DNA of 64,000 nucleotides. Origin: Mesorhizobium sp. (GTDB taxonomy: Bacteria > Pseudomonadota > Alphaproteobacteria > Rhizobiales > Rhizobiaceae). Location of the stretch: positions 62,001 to 126,000 of the forward strand of contig NZ_JAFKID010000006.1 in NCBI RefSeq assembly GCF_017306545.1. Direction: 5' to 3'. The notes below the pieces were generated by a model. The model saw only the letters and a list, made by a program, of their open reading frames with translations, had not been told where the DNA came from and made no database searches. The position numbers and the translations under genes are program-made. This document shows, piece after piece, positions 17,280 through 25,207 of this stretch. The first letter of the stretch is position 1, and each line of letters starts with the position of its first letter.

Positions 17280-17483
17280 ATGATTGCTGAACCGCTTTCC
17301 CAACCTGCCGTCAGGCCGTTTCCAACATCGTTGCCGCATGCAGCCCGGCACCTGCTTGGCCGCTGGTCCGCACGCCGCCGGCAGCGGGCGGACCTAGCCG
17401 ATCTCGGTGCCCACTTGCTCGCCGACATCGGCGTGACGCCGCGGGAAGCCCGCAACGAATGCGCCGTGCCGTTCTGGCGCTGA
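17280..17483 (+). CDS. DUF1127 small protein (YjiS-like)
   Basis: A 67-aa protein whose C-terminal 30 residues carry the DUF1127 pattern (RADLADLGAHLLADIGVTPR, then EARNECAVPFWR); the arginine-rich stretch GRWSARRRQR precedes it. Start at the ATG preceded by AAGGAG at 17265-17270. DUF1127 proteins in rhizobia include small RNA-binding regulators of phosphate and carbon metabolism, so an RNA-linked role is possible. It is the first gene of the set divergent from the ArsR-type regulator. Confidence 0.8.
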   Translation: MIAEPLSQPAVRPFPTSLPHAARHLLGRWSARRRQRADLADLGAHLLADIGVTPREARNECAVPFWR

Positions 17484-17560
17484 GCGACCGAGCCTATCCG
17501 GTCGCGGCGCAAAACGCTTCGATCCCGATCGAACCATCACATTCAACAGGAGAACCGACC

Positions 17561-17893
17561 GTGAGCATCACCTGCTTCATCCGCTACCAGATCGACCCGT
17601 TCAAAAAGGAAGCGTTCGAGGAGTATGCCCGCAACTGGGGGCAGGCGATTCCGCGCTGCGGCGCCGACCTGATCGGCTACTTCGCGCCGCACGAAGGCTC
17701 GGCGACGACGGCCTACGGCGTCTACAACATCGAAAGCCTCGCCGCCTACGAAGCCTATCGCAAAAGGCTTGGCGACGACCCGCTCGGCAAGGCGAATTAT
17801 GAACTCTCGCGGCGCGAGAAGTTCATCCTCAAGGAGGACCGCATTTTCCTCAAGCTCGCCTCCGCTCCGCACGCCAGGGTCGTTCAGCCATGA
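17561..17893 (+). CDS. NIPSNAP family protein
   Basis: A 110-aa dimeric alpha-beta-barrel type protein: ITCFIRYQIDPFKKEAFEEY at the start, then ADLIGYFAPHEGSATTAYGV and the basic segment LSRREKFILKEDRIFLKL. GTG at 17561 was chosen because CAGGAGA lies 8-12 bases upstream and the fold starts there; an upstream ATG would overlap the DUF1127 gene. Its stop overlaps the next gene by 4 nt (ATGA). Function of bacterial NIPSNAP proteins is poorly known; the monooxygenase neighbour shares the same fold class. Confidence 0.87.
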   Translation: MSITCFIRYQIDPFKKEAFEEYARNWGQAIPRCGADLIGYFAPHEGSATTAYGVYNIESLAAYEAYRKRLGDDPLGKANYELSRREKFILKEDRIFLKLASAPHARVVQP

Positions 17894-18234
17894 TCGCGGT
17901 GATCTTCGAGGTCGAGCCGGCCGCCGGAAAGCGCGACGCCTATCTTTCCATCGCCGCCGACCTGCGGTCCTTGCTCGACGGCATTGACGGCTTTCTGTCC
18001 ATCGAGCGCTTCCAGAGCCTCGCCGATCCGGGCCGCATCCTGTCGCTTTCGGTTTGGCGCGACGAGGAAGCCGTGAAGGCCTGGCGCAACACCGGCGAGC
18101 ACCGGCACGCGCAGCAGGCCGGACGCGGCGGCGTCTTTGCCGACTATCGGCTCCGCATCGCCCATGTCGTGCGCGACTACGGCATGACGGAGCGGGCGGA
18201 AGCGCCGGCCGACAGCCGGGCGTCAAATGGTTAG
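17890..18234 (+). CDS. Antibiotic biosynthesis monooxygenase (ABM) domain protein
   Basis: A 114-aa ferredoxin-like alpha-beta protein: MIAVIFEVEPAAGKRDAYLS, LLDGIDGFLSIERFQSLADP, ILSLSVWRDEEAVKAWRNTG and the His-containing EHRHAQQAGR, the normal ABM pattern. Such proteins act as cofactor-free quinol oxygenases or simply detoxify small aromatics. The ATG overlaps the NIPSNAP stop. It belongs to the small operon presumably controlled by the divergent ArsR-type gene. Confidence 0.88.
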   Translation: MIAVIFEVEPAAGKRDAYLSIAADLRSLLDGIDGFLSIERFQSLADPGRILSLSVWRDEEAVKAWRNTGEHRHAQQAGRGGVFADYRLRIAHVVRDYGMTERAEAPADSRASNG

Positions 18235-18235
18235 G

Positions 18236-18718
18236 CTAGAGCTGTGGGTCAGCGCGGCTGGCAATAGGTTGATGGACAACAACAACCTCCCGCCGGCCTC
18301 CGAGCGCGAGCACGAGGCCGACAACTAGAAGAATTGCTCCGAAAAAGAACCCAACAAACGTCGCGGCGCCAGTCACTAGGAAACCCGCGATGCCAGACCC
18401 AATTGCAGTCACAGCTTTGTCGTCTTGGGCCGCGCCAGCGACCATGTCGCTCGAAACACGGCCAGACAGCAACATTGCAGAGAGCGGTAGCGCAAAAACT
18501 GACGCACCAAGCATGAGGAAGCCGCGCCCAAAAGCCCGCCTGACCGTCGGTGCGAAAATTCCCAACAACAATCCAATCACTGGTATTGCCCAAGCCCAAC
18601 CCGGCATTGGACTATCAGTCGTCCGAAATGCTGCCAGTGCAGGAATAAGGGCGAACATCGCAAACATGCCGAATACTAAGCCAATGAGCCCGAAAAATGA
18701 TCCTCGTACAATTGCCAT
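18236..18718 (-). CDS. Orphan membrane protein with AT-richer codon use
   Basis: A 160-aa protein with about four hydrophobic segments: FFGLIGLVFGMFAMFALIPA (7-26), WAWAIPVIGLLLGIFAP, FLMLGASVFALPLSAMLLSG and a long C-terminal one from GSGIAGFLVTGAATFVGFFF through LLVVGLVLALGG. The tail (VVVVHQPIASRADPQL) is probably cytosolic. Its codons use many more A/T third positions than every neighbour, which suggests a different history. No family recognised; convergent with the ABM gene. Confidence 0.65.
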   Translation of the reverse strand: MAIVRGSFFGLIGLVFGMFAMFALIPALAAFRTTDSPMPGWAWAIPVIGLLLGIFAPTVRRAFGRGFLMLGASVFALPLSAMLLSGRVSSDMVAGAAQDDKAVTAIGSGIAGFLVTGAATFVGFFFGAILLVVGLVLALGGRREVVVVHQPIASRADPQL

Positions 18719-18830
18719 TGCAATGACCCTCCCCCTTCAACATGCGGAAGCATATACTTTTACAGTTTCCAACTCGCGATAGTCGTTTGTGAGCGTACTA
18801 TATCGCTGTTGCGCCGCCAACGCCTGAATG

Positions 18831-19814
18831 TCAGGCGTTGCCGATCAGCACGCCGGCGGCGAAGACCAGAGCGCCGCCGGCCACCACCTGCAAGGCGGCG
18901 CGCCAGAACGGCGTGTCCATATAGCGGTTCTGAATGAAGGCGATCGCCCACAATTCGACGAAGACGACGGCGGCCGCCACGCCGGTGGCGGTCCAGAAAT
19001 GCGGGATGATATAGGGCAGCGCATGGCCGAGCCCGCCCAGCGCCGTCATGGCGCCGACGGTCAGGCCGCGCTTGATCGGCGAGCCGCGCCCGGACAGCCG
19101 GCCGTCGTCGGAGGCGACCTCGGTGAAGCCCATGGAGATGCCGGCGCCGACCGAGGCGGCCAGCCCGACCAGCAGGGTCTGCCAGCTGTCGTGTGTGGCG
19201 AAGGCGGCGGCGAAGATCGGCGCCAGCGTCGAGACCGAACCGTCCATCAGCCCGGCCAGCCCCGGCTGCACATAGGTGAGGATGAACTGCCGCCGCTCGG
19301 TGGAAGTTTCCGCTTCGCGCACTGCCTCGGGGGCGTGCTTGAGGCCGAGGCGATGCGCCAGCGTTTCATGGCTTTGCTCGGCCACGGCCAGCCGGTCGAG
19401 CAGCTTGCGGGTCGCCGCGTCGGTCGTCCGCGTTGCCGCCGTGATGTAGAAGTTATAGGCCTGCCGCTCCATTTCCTCGGCCTGCGCCCGCACACGGTCG
19501 ATGCCCAGCGGCCGGACCAGCCAGTCGGGCTTGCGCTGGTAATAGCCGCGTACATGCTCGCGCCGGATCAGCGGGATGCGTTCGCCGAAGCGCTTGCGGT
19601 GCATGTCGATCAGCGCATCGCGATGGCCGTCCTCCTCAGCGGCCATTTCCTCGAAGATTTTCGCCGATTGTGGAAAATCCTCGCGCAGCCCGTCGGCATA
19701 GGCGCGGTAGATGCGCCCGTCGTCCTCCTCTGAGGAGATGGCGAGCGCCAGAACCTCCTGTTCCGACAGCGTATCGAACGAGCGGCGGCCGAAACCGAAG
19801 ACGCGGGAAAGCAT
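18831..19814 (-). CDS. mbfA: Membrane-bound ferritin MbfA (ferritin-like domain fused to VIT1 exporter)
   Basis: A 327-aa inner-membrane protein. Residues 15-165 are a ferritin/rubrerythrin-like four-helix domain with iron ligands in SSEEDDGRIY, EEMAAEEDGH, EEMERQAYNFY and VAEQSHE. Residues 170-327 form a VIT1/CCC1-like domain with about five helices (GLAGLMDGSVSTLAPIFAAA, LLVGLAASVGAGISMGFTEV). MbfA of Bradyrhizobium and Agrobacterium exports iron and protects against iron and peroxide stress, and is repressed by Irr under low iron. The Irr-type dyad at the start codon supports the same control here. Confidence 0.94.
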   Translation of the reverse strand: MLSRVFGFGRRSFDTLSEQEVLALAISSEEDDGRIYRAYADGLREDFPQSAKIFEEMAAEEDGHRDALIDMHRKRFGERIPLIRREHVRGYYQRKPDWLVRPLGIDRVRAQAEEMERQAYNFYITAATRTTDAATRKLLDRLAVAEQSHETLAHRLGLKHAPEAVREAETSTERRQFILTYVQPGLAGLMDGSVSTLAPIFAAAFATHDSWQTLLVGLAASVGAGISMGFTEVASDDGRLSGRGSPIKRGLTVGAMTALGGLGHALPYIIPHFWTATGVAAAVVFVELWAIAFIQNRYMDTPFWRAALQVVAGGALVFAAGVLIGNA

Positions 19815-19820
19815 GACTGT

Positions 19821-19857
19821 GAATCTCTAGATTAGAAAGATTCTAAACTAGAGATTC
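19821..19857. promoter_or_regulatory. Irr-type iron control element nested in a 37-bp palindrome at mbfA
   Basis: The core ATTAGAA-AGA-TTCTAAA (19831-19847) matches the rhizobial ICE consensus TTTAGAA-N3-TTCTAAA with one mismatch. It is extended by perfect outer arms GAATCTCTAG (19821-19830) and CTAGAGATTC (19848-19857). The whole is a 17-bp dyad around a 3-base centre. It ends only 6 bases from the mbfA start codon, so it also covers the ribosome-binding region. Confidence 0.85.
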
Positions 19858-19986
19858 CGGCCTCTGCGGTCAATCGCGGCCGCATCGCGAAGGAATTCAG
19901 ATTTGTTGAAGCTGCCGGCGGAGCCCGGCCCTTTTTATCGGCGAACGTTTGCCTATATGCTGGTCTTTCCGATCAAGGACAGCGCC

Positions 19987-20310
19987 ATGACGAGCAAGCC
20001 GCACCCGCAGCCTTTCGACCCGAAGCCGGTTCTCGACCTGATCGCCTCCATCGAGGCGGATCTGCGCCGGCTGAAAGGCATGGTCGAGCAGCAGGCCGAA
20101 AAGTTCGACCCCGCCAACCCGCACAACAAGACCTCGGACGGCAAGCTGACGCAGGAGGGGGTCGAGTGCTGCTACCGCATGTTCGACGAAGGCAAGTCGC
20201 GCTATACGGTGGCCCAGCAGATGAAGATTTCCTTCACCGCCGCCACGCATCGCTTCAACACATGGCGCAAGGCTGGCGGCACGAAGCGCCAGCGCGCCTT
20301 GCTCGGCTGA
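19987..20310 (+). CDS. Hypothetical protein, 107 aa
   Basis: A soluble protein: an N-terminal helix (KPVLDLIASIEADLRRLKGM followed by VEQQAEKF) that could form a coiled coil, then LTQEGVECCYRMFDEGKSRY and TVAQQMKISFTAATHRFNTW, a segment resembling a helix-turn-helix, and a basic end (KAGGTKRQRALLG). The start at 19987 is preferred over an ATG at 19957 or earlier, where the reading is Phe-rich and lacks conservation features. DNA binding is an inference from the C-terminal half. No neighbours share its strand closely. Confidence 0.6.
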   Translation: MTSKPHPQPFDPKPVLDLIASIEADLRRLKGMVEQQAEKFDPANPHNKTSDGKLTQEGVECCYRMFDEGKSRYTVAQQMKISFTAATHRFNTWRKAGGTKRQRALLG

Positions 20311-20351
20311 CGCAGCAGGCCGTCACAGCCTGCTGCTGCCGTGCCGGCCGG

Positions 20352-20747
20352 TCAGTCGAGAAGCCGGCAGCGGCTGTCCCAGCGATCGAAGCTCAGGGTG
20401 ACGCGCTCGCCGTCGCGCCAGCCGCGCACGTCGATGGTGCGGCGGCCGATCCGGTCGATGCGCGCCCGCCGGACGCCCATGCGGTCGGCCTTGTCCAGCG
20501 CGCGGTCGGGCGAGCACTGGCGACGGTTCGCGTAGCGATCCTGGTCGTCGCGGCGGTCGCGGTCCCTGCGGTAGTCGCCGCGGTCCCGGCAGTCCTCCCG
20601 GTCGGGGTCGCAATCGCGGCGAAGCCTGAGCTGCGGGCCGTTGTTGCCGAGATGGAGTTCGAGATCCTGCGCCGATGCGCCCGAAAGCGGCACGCTCGTC
20701 AGCGCCATGGCGAGAGCGAGCGCGGTAGAACTGATGAATTTATGCAT
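20352..20747 (-). CDS. Exported Arg/Asp-rich hypothetical protein
   Basis: A 131-aa protein with a clean Sec signal peptide (residues 1-26, MHKFISSTALALAMALTSVP to ASA). A low-complexity charged region follows (RDCDPDREDCRDRGDYRRDR and more RD repeats). The C-terminal domain of about 60 residues ends VTLSFDRWDSRCRLLD. Four Cys in the mature protein may form two disulfides. A perfect AGGAGG precedes the ATG by 8 bases. Similar RD-rich exported proteins are common in Mesorhizobium; function unknown. Confidence 0.75.
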   Translation of the reverse strand: MHKFISSTALALAMALTSVPLSGASAQDLELHLGNNGPQLRLRRDCDPDREDCRDRGDYRRDRDRRDDQDRYANRRQCSPDRALDKADRMGVRRARIDRIGRRTIDVRGWRDGERVTLSFDRWDSRCRLLD

Positions 20748-20986
20748 GGTCGCGGCCTCCTGTTGCCCCGTTCGACCCATAAACGCCGGCCGGCCTGTCC
20801 GGTCACATCAGATTTCGTTGCCGGGTCGATACAATCAGTGAAGCCGAACATACGGGGCTATTTCGTGGCGGATCGTCCTCGCGATTTTGTCGCGGTGTCA
20901 ATTTTCCGGTGGCACGGCGGTGGGCTTTGCTGACAGATGGGCGGCATCGCTTTCCATTCCGGCCGAACCGCCCAGGACCATCCGCC

Positions 20987-21964
20987 ATGACCGCCTCGCC
21001 TCCCGGCATCGCCGAAATCCATGATGCCGCCGCCCGCCTGTCGGGCCTCGCCGTGCTCACGCCGCTGCTGGAATCGCCGGTGCTCAACGAGCGCCTCGGC
21101 GGTCGCGTCCTGTTCAAGCCGGAGGTCTTGCAGCGCACCGGGTCCTTCAAGTTTCGCGGCGCCTACAACAAGATCGCCAGCCTGTCCGACGCCGAGCGAG
21201 CCCGCGGCGTCGTCGCCTTCTCGTCCGGCAATCATGCGCAGGGCGTCGCCGCTGCCGCCGCCATGTTCGGCGCCCGCGCCGTCATCGCCATGCCCGCCGA
21301 CGCGCCGCGCACCAAGACCGAAAACGTGCGCCGCATGGGCGCCGAGGTCGTCCCCTTCGACCGCTTCAGTCAGGATCGCGCGGCGGTGGTGCGGCCGTGG
21401 CTGGACGAGGGCATGGCGCTGGTGCCGCCCTTCGACGACGCCTTCGTCATCGCCGGGCAGGGCACCATCGGCCTGGAACTGGTCGAGCAGGCGGGCGCGC
21501 TAGGCGCCGCGCTGGACGCGGTCGTCATTCCGTGCGGCGGTGGCGGGCTGACCGGCGGCATCTCCGTCGCCGTCAAGGACGCCTCGCCGAGGACCGAAAT
21601 CTGGGCCGTCGAGCCCGAGCATTTCGACGATACCCGCCGCTCGCTGGAACAGGGAAAACCGGTGGCCAACCGTCCCGGCCACACCTCCATCTGCGATTCT
21701 CTGCTGACCGCCGAACCTGGCGCCCTCACCTTCGCCATCAACAGGACGACGCTCGCCGGCGCCGTTGCCGTTTCCGAGGACGCGGTGCGTCACGCCATGC
21801 GCGAGGCGATGGCGCTTCTGAAGCTGGTGGTCGAGCCGGGCGGCGCGGTGGCGCTGGCCGCAATCCTCTCCGGCGCCGTCGACGTGCGCGGACGCACCGT
21901 CGCCGTCGTGCTGTCGGGCGGCAATGTCGATGCCGACGCCTACGCCGGTATACTTGCGGGCTGA
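20987..21964 (+). CDS. Threonine/serine dehydratase (PLP fold type II)
   Basis: A 325-aa PLP enzyme that deaminates threonine or serine. The PLP lysine motif TGSFKFRGAYNK lies at about residues 50-61, SSGNHAQGVA near 81-90, the phosphate-binding loop CGGGGLTGGI near 180 and LSGGNVD near 310. It lacks the C-terminal ACT regulatory domain of biosynthetic IlvA, so it is a short catabolic or promiscuous member (possible serine racemase or hydroxyaspartate activity). ATG at 20987 is the first start in line with the family. Confidence 0.9.
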   Translation: MTASPPGIAEIHDAAARLSGLAVLTPLLESPVLNERLGGRVLFKPEVLQRTGSFKFRGAYNKIASLSDAERARGVVAFSSGNHAQGVAAAAAMFGARAVIAMPADAPRTKTENVRRMGAEVVPFDRFSQDRAAVVRPWLDEGMALVPPFDDAFVIAGQGTIGLELVEQAGALGAALDAVVIPCGGGGLTGGISVAVKDASPRTEIWAVEPEHFDDTRRSLEQGKPVANRPGHTSICDSLLTAEPGALTFAINRTTLAGAVAVSEDAVRHAMREAMALLKLVVEPGGAVALAAILSGAVDVRGRTVAVVLSGGNVDADAYAGILAG

Positions 21965-21970
21965 TCCGCT

Positions 21971-23107
21971 TCAGTCCAGCGTGCGACGGAAGCGCACCAG
22001 CGCAAAGCAGGCGAACAGCACCACGAAGCCCAGCAGCCAACCGACCTCGCTTGCGACGGCCGGCAGTTCCGCGCCCTTCAGCATGACGGCGCGCACGATG
22101 CGCAAAAAGTGCGTCAGCGGCAGGATTTCGCCCAGCGTCTGCGCCCAGCCAGGCATCCCCCGATAGGGGAACATGAAGCCGGACAGAAGGATCGACGGCA
22201 GGAAGAAGAATACGGTGAGCTGCATGGCCTGCATCTGCGTGCGCGAGACGGTGGAAATGGTGTAGCCGAGCAGCACCAGCCCGAGCACGAAGATCAGGAT
22301 GGCGGACAACAGCAGCGGCAGCCCGCCGACGAACGGCACGAAGAACAACAGCTTGGCGGCGATCAGGATCACCACCACCTGCACGGCGCCGACGCCGGCA
22401 TAGGGCAGCACCTTGCCCAGCATGATCTCGGCGGGGCTTGCCGGCATGGCGAGCAGGTTCTCCATCGTGCCGCGCTCCGTCTCGCGCGTCAGCGCCATCG
22501 CCGTCATCATCACCATGGTCATCTGCAATATGACGCCGAGCAGGCCGGGCACGATGTTGTATTGCGAGATGCCTTCGGGATTGTAGAGCCGGTGCACCAC
22601 CACATCGAGCTGGCTGGCGGCATTCTCCGCCGCCGTCTCGGAATTGCCCTCTGCCCGCAAAAGCGCCTGCGAGGCTATGGTGCCGAGCGTCGAGATAGCG
22701 CCGCTGGCGACCGACGGGTCGGTGGCGTCGGCTTCGATGAGTATCTGCGGATGGTCGCCGCGCTCCACCCGGCGGCCGAAATCGGCCGGGATCGTCACCA
22801 CGAAGGAAACGTCGCCGCGCGCCATTAGAAGGTCCGCCTCGGCTTCCGTCCTGGCGATGTGGTCGAAGCGGTAGTAGCCGGTGTTCTCCAGCGCCGACAC
22901 CATGGCGCGGCTGTACACGTCGTTGCTCATGGAAAGCAGCGCCGCCGGCAGGCGTTTCGGGTCGTTGTTGATGGCGAAGCCGAACAGGATCAAGAGCATC
23001 AGCGGCACGCCCAGCATCATCGCGAAGGTGACGCGGTCGCGCCGCATCTGGATGAATTCCTTGATCAGCAGCGCGGAGAGCCGGGCAGGGGAGAAGACGG
23101 TGTTCAT
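21971..23107 (-). CDS. ABC-2 type exporter permease
   Basis: A 378-aa inner-membrane protein. One helix near residues 28-46 (FAMMLGVPLMLLILFGFAIN) is followed by a large periplasmic domain to about 180, then five helices (IVPGLLGVILQMTMVMMTAM, VVVILIAAKLLFFVPFVGG, ILIFVLGLVLLGYTIS, ...). The segment ETERGTMENLLAMPASPAEI followed by MLGKVLPY is the typical ABC2_membrane coupling region, as in YhhJ/YbhR. It is the last gene of the TetR-HlyD-ATPase-permease set; a family A repeat separates it from the ATPase gene. Confidence 0.93.
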   Translation of the reverse strand: MNTVFSPARLSALLIKEFIQMRRDRVTFAMMLGVPLMLLILFGFAINNDPKRLPAALLSMSNDVYSRAMVSALENTGYYRFDHIARTEAEADLLMARGDVSFVVTIPADFGRRVERGDHPQILIEADATDPSVASGAISTLGTIASQALLRAEGNSETAAENAASQLDVVVHRLYNPEGISQYNIVPGLLGVILQMTMVMMTAMALTRETERGTMENLLAMPASPAEIMLGKVLPYAGVGAVQVVVILIAAKLLFFVPFVGGLPLLLSAILIFVLGLVLLGYTISTVSRTQMQAMQLTVFFFLPSILLSGFMFPYRGMPGWAQTLGEILPLTHFLRIVRAVMLKGAELPAVASEVGWLLGFVVLFACFALVRFRRTLD

Positions 23108-23119
23108 GGCGCGGCCTCA

Positions 23120-23252
23120 GCTTTCTTCTCCCCGTTTACGGGGAGAAGATGCCGGCAGGCAGATGAGGGGCGGCGCCAACTTCCGCGGCTGTCGGCGCTG
23201 CCCCTCATCCGCCCCTTCGGGGCACCTTCTCCCCGTGAACGGGGAGAAGGGT
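23120..23252. repeat. Family A intergenic palindrome (inside the efflux operon)
   Basis: Two near-identical hairpins, CTTCTCCCC-GTTTAC-GGGGAGAAG (23124-23147) and CTTCTCCCC-GTGAAC-GGGGAGAAG (23226-23249), sit at the ends. Between them is a pair GATGAGGGGCGGCGC / GCGCTGCCCCTCATC. The composite layout matches the repeat at 12421 closely. Confidence 0.88.
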
Positions 23253-23267
23253 TCGCGCCGTATATCA

Positions 23268-24185
23268 TCATCCCATATTGTCCTTCGAGCCGGCCATGAA
23301 CTGGATGAACACGTCCTCCAGGCTGGTTTCGCCCGGCGCCACCTTGACGTCGTAGTCCTTTCCGACCGCGTCCAGCGCCGCCTTCAGCGCCTTGGCGTCG
23401 GAGCCGACGACATGCAGCGTCGCGCCGAACGGCGCCACCTGCTCGACGCCGGGTTTCTCCTTCAGCGCCTCGGCGGCTTGGTCGAGCCCCGGTCCGCTGA
23501 CGACAAAGGTGGTGAGCCCGGCGTTCTTCACCACCTCGGCCACCGTGCCGGTGGCGATCAGCTTGCCGTAGGAGATGTAGGAGATGCGGTGGCAGCGCTC
23601 GGCCTCGTCCATGTAGTGGGTGGAGACCAGCACGGTCAGCCCGCCATGGGCGAGGCGGTGGATTTCGTCCCAGAACTCGCGCCGCGCCTTGGGGTCGACG
23701 CCGGCGGTCGGCTCGTCGAGCAGGAGCAGTTTCGGCTTGTGCATGATGCAGGCGGCCAGCGCCAGCCGCTGCTTCCAGCCGCCCGACAGCGTGCCGGCGA
23801 GCTGGTCGCGGCGCGACGTCAGGCCGAGATCCTCCAGGGTGTCGGCCACATGCTTGTCCACCGGCTTCAGCTGGTAGAGCCGGGCGACGAAGGCGAGGTT
23901 CTCGGCGATCGTCAGGTCCTCGTAGAAGGAAAAGCGCTGCGTCATGTAGCCGACCTCGCGCTTGATCGAGAGGCCTTCCCGCCGGATGTCGAAGCCCAGC
24001 ACCGTGCCTTCGCCCTCGTCCGGCGTCAAAAGCCCGCACATCATGCGGATGGTGGTGGTCTTGCCCGACCCGTTCGGCCCGAGGAAGCCGACGATCTCGC
24101 CTTCCTCCACCGTCATCGACACGTGGTCGACGACAGTGCGGTCGCCGAAGCGTTTTGTCAGGTTGGTGACGGCGATGGCGGTCAT
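23268..24185 (-). CDS. ABC exporter ATP-binding subunit
   Basis: A 305-aa ATPase with Walker A GPNGSGKTT (35-43), the signature LSGGWKQRLALAA near 135 and Walker [21 protein letters not shown] near 152-171; the switch His is in STHYMDEAERC. A C-terminal extension of about 80 residues (GVEQVAPFGATLHVVGSDAK, LEDVFIQFMAGS) is typical of drug or lipid exporters of the CcmA/NatA group. It pairs with the ABC-2 permease downstream and the HlyD adaptor upstream. Confidence 0.94.
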   Translation of the reverse strand: MTAIAVTNLTKRFGDRTVVDHVSMTVEEGEIVGFLGPNGSGKTTTIRMMCGLLTPDEGEGTVLGFDIRREGLSIKREVGYMTQRFSFYEDLTIAENLAFVARLYQLKPVDKHVADTLEDLGLTSRRDQLAGTLSGGWKQRLALAACIMHKPKLLLLDEPTAGVDPKARREFWDEIHRLAHGGLTVLVSTHYMDEAERCHRISYISYGKLIATGTVAEVVKNAGLTTFVVSGPGLDQAAEALKEKPGVEQVAPFGATLHVVGSDAKALKAALDAVGKDYDVKVAPGETSLEDVFIQFMAGSKDNMG

Positions 24186-24194
24186 GGTTGCTGT

Positions 24195-24270
24195 GAGGGG
24201 AGTAGGGGAATGCGGGAATAAGGGAATATGTTTCCCTATTCCCCTACTGCCTTACTCCCCTATTCCCTTG
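24195..24270. repeat. Family B intergenic repeat (copy 1)
   Basis: An A/G-rich arm (GGGGAGTAGGGGAATGCGGG from about 24197) faces a C/T-rich arm (TTCCCTATTCCCCTACTGCC, then TTACTCCCCTATTCCC, to 24268). The C/T arm contains CCCTACTGCCTTACTCCCC, shared exactly with the copy near 61286. Its end reaches into the last codons and TAG of the HlyD-type gene. Unlike family A, the sequence is poor in CG steps. Confidence 0.8.
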
Positions 24271-25207
24271 CGATATCCACATCCACGATCTGCCCCGGCT
24301 GCAACGGCCCGGCATCGCCCTCCGGCCGCGCTTCGACGAGGTAGACCAGCTTCTGCCGGTTCTCGAGCGAATAGATGACCGGCGGGGTGAACTCCGGGTC
24401 CGGCGAGACGTAGGAGACGCGCGCCTTCAATCCCGGCCCGCAGCCGTCGCAGCGCACGGCAAGCTCGGAGCCCACCTTGATCGAGGAAAAGGCGGCTTCC
24501 GGCACGTAGACGGTGAGTTTTACCGCGCCGTCCGGCAGCATGGAGACGACAGGTGCGCTCGGCCCCGCCGTGTCGCCGGGGTCGCGGATGACGTCGTTGA
24601 CGCGGCCCGCCGCCGGCGCCGTGAGCGTCCGCTTCGACAGCCGCCACTGCGCCTGATCAAGCGCGGCCTTGGCCTGCTTCACCGCATTGTCTGCGGCCTT
24701 GATCGCTTCCGGTCGCGCCGGCAAGCGGCCGACGGCGAGATTGGCCTCGCTCTGGCCGATGGCCGCCTCAGCCACCTCCAGCGTCGTCGTCGCCTCGTCG
24801 AGTTGCGCCTGCGTGACGATGCCGCGCTTGGCGAGGTCGCGGGTGCGGTCGAGCACGCGGCTCGCCTCGTCCGCCTGCGCTTTGGCCGAACGCACGGCCG
24901 CTTCCAGCACGGCGATCTCTTCCGGCCGCTTGCCGACCTTGAGGTCGGCGAGCTGCGCCTCGGCGCCAGCCAGCGCGGCTTCAGCCTGCGCCACGGCGAT
25001 GCGTGCGTCGGCGTCCTCCAGCGTCACCAGCGTCGCTCCCGCCGCGACCCGGTCACCGCGCTTGACCGAAACCGTCTGCACCTGCGCCACTTCGATGGGA
25101 GCCAGGAGCACGAAGTCGCCCTCGACATAGCCGACCGCCAGGGGTGCTGCGGGCGCGCAGGCGCTGAAAAGCTGGGCGGCCAGCGGCAGCGAGCAGAGAA
25201 AACTCAT
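24260..25207 (-). CDS. HlyD/EmrA-type membrane fusion protein
   Basis: A 315-aa periplasmic adaptor. The start at 25207 overlaps the TetR stop by 4 nt and gives a signal or lipoprotein-like leader (SLPLAAQLFSACAPAAPLAV). The biotinyl-lipoyl strand VQTVSVKRGDRVAAGATLVT is followed by a long coiled-coil hairpin (about residues 70-190, with RVLDRTRDLAKRGIVTQAQL). The returning strand is LSKRTLTAPAAGRVNDVI and a beta-barrel ends the protein. With the ATPase and permease it forms a YhiI/YbhG-like tripartite pump. The last codons fall in a family B repeat. Confidence 0.92.
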   Translation of the reverse strand: MSFLCSLPLAAQLFSACAPAAPLAVGYVEGDFVLLAPIEVAQVQTVSVKRGDRVAAGATLVTLEDADARIAVAQAEAALAGAEAQLADLKVGKRPEEIAVLEAAVRSAKAQADEASRVLDRTRDLAKRGIVTQAQLDEATTTLEVAEAAIGQSEANLAVGRLPARPEAIKAADNAVKQAKAALDQAQWRLSKRTLTAPAAGRVNDVIRDPGDTAGPSAPVVSMLPDGAVKLTVYVPEAAFSSIKVGSELAVRCDGCGPGLKARVSYVSPDPEFTPPVIYSLENRQKLVYLVEARPEGDAGPLQPGQIVDVDIARE

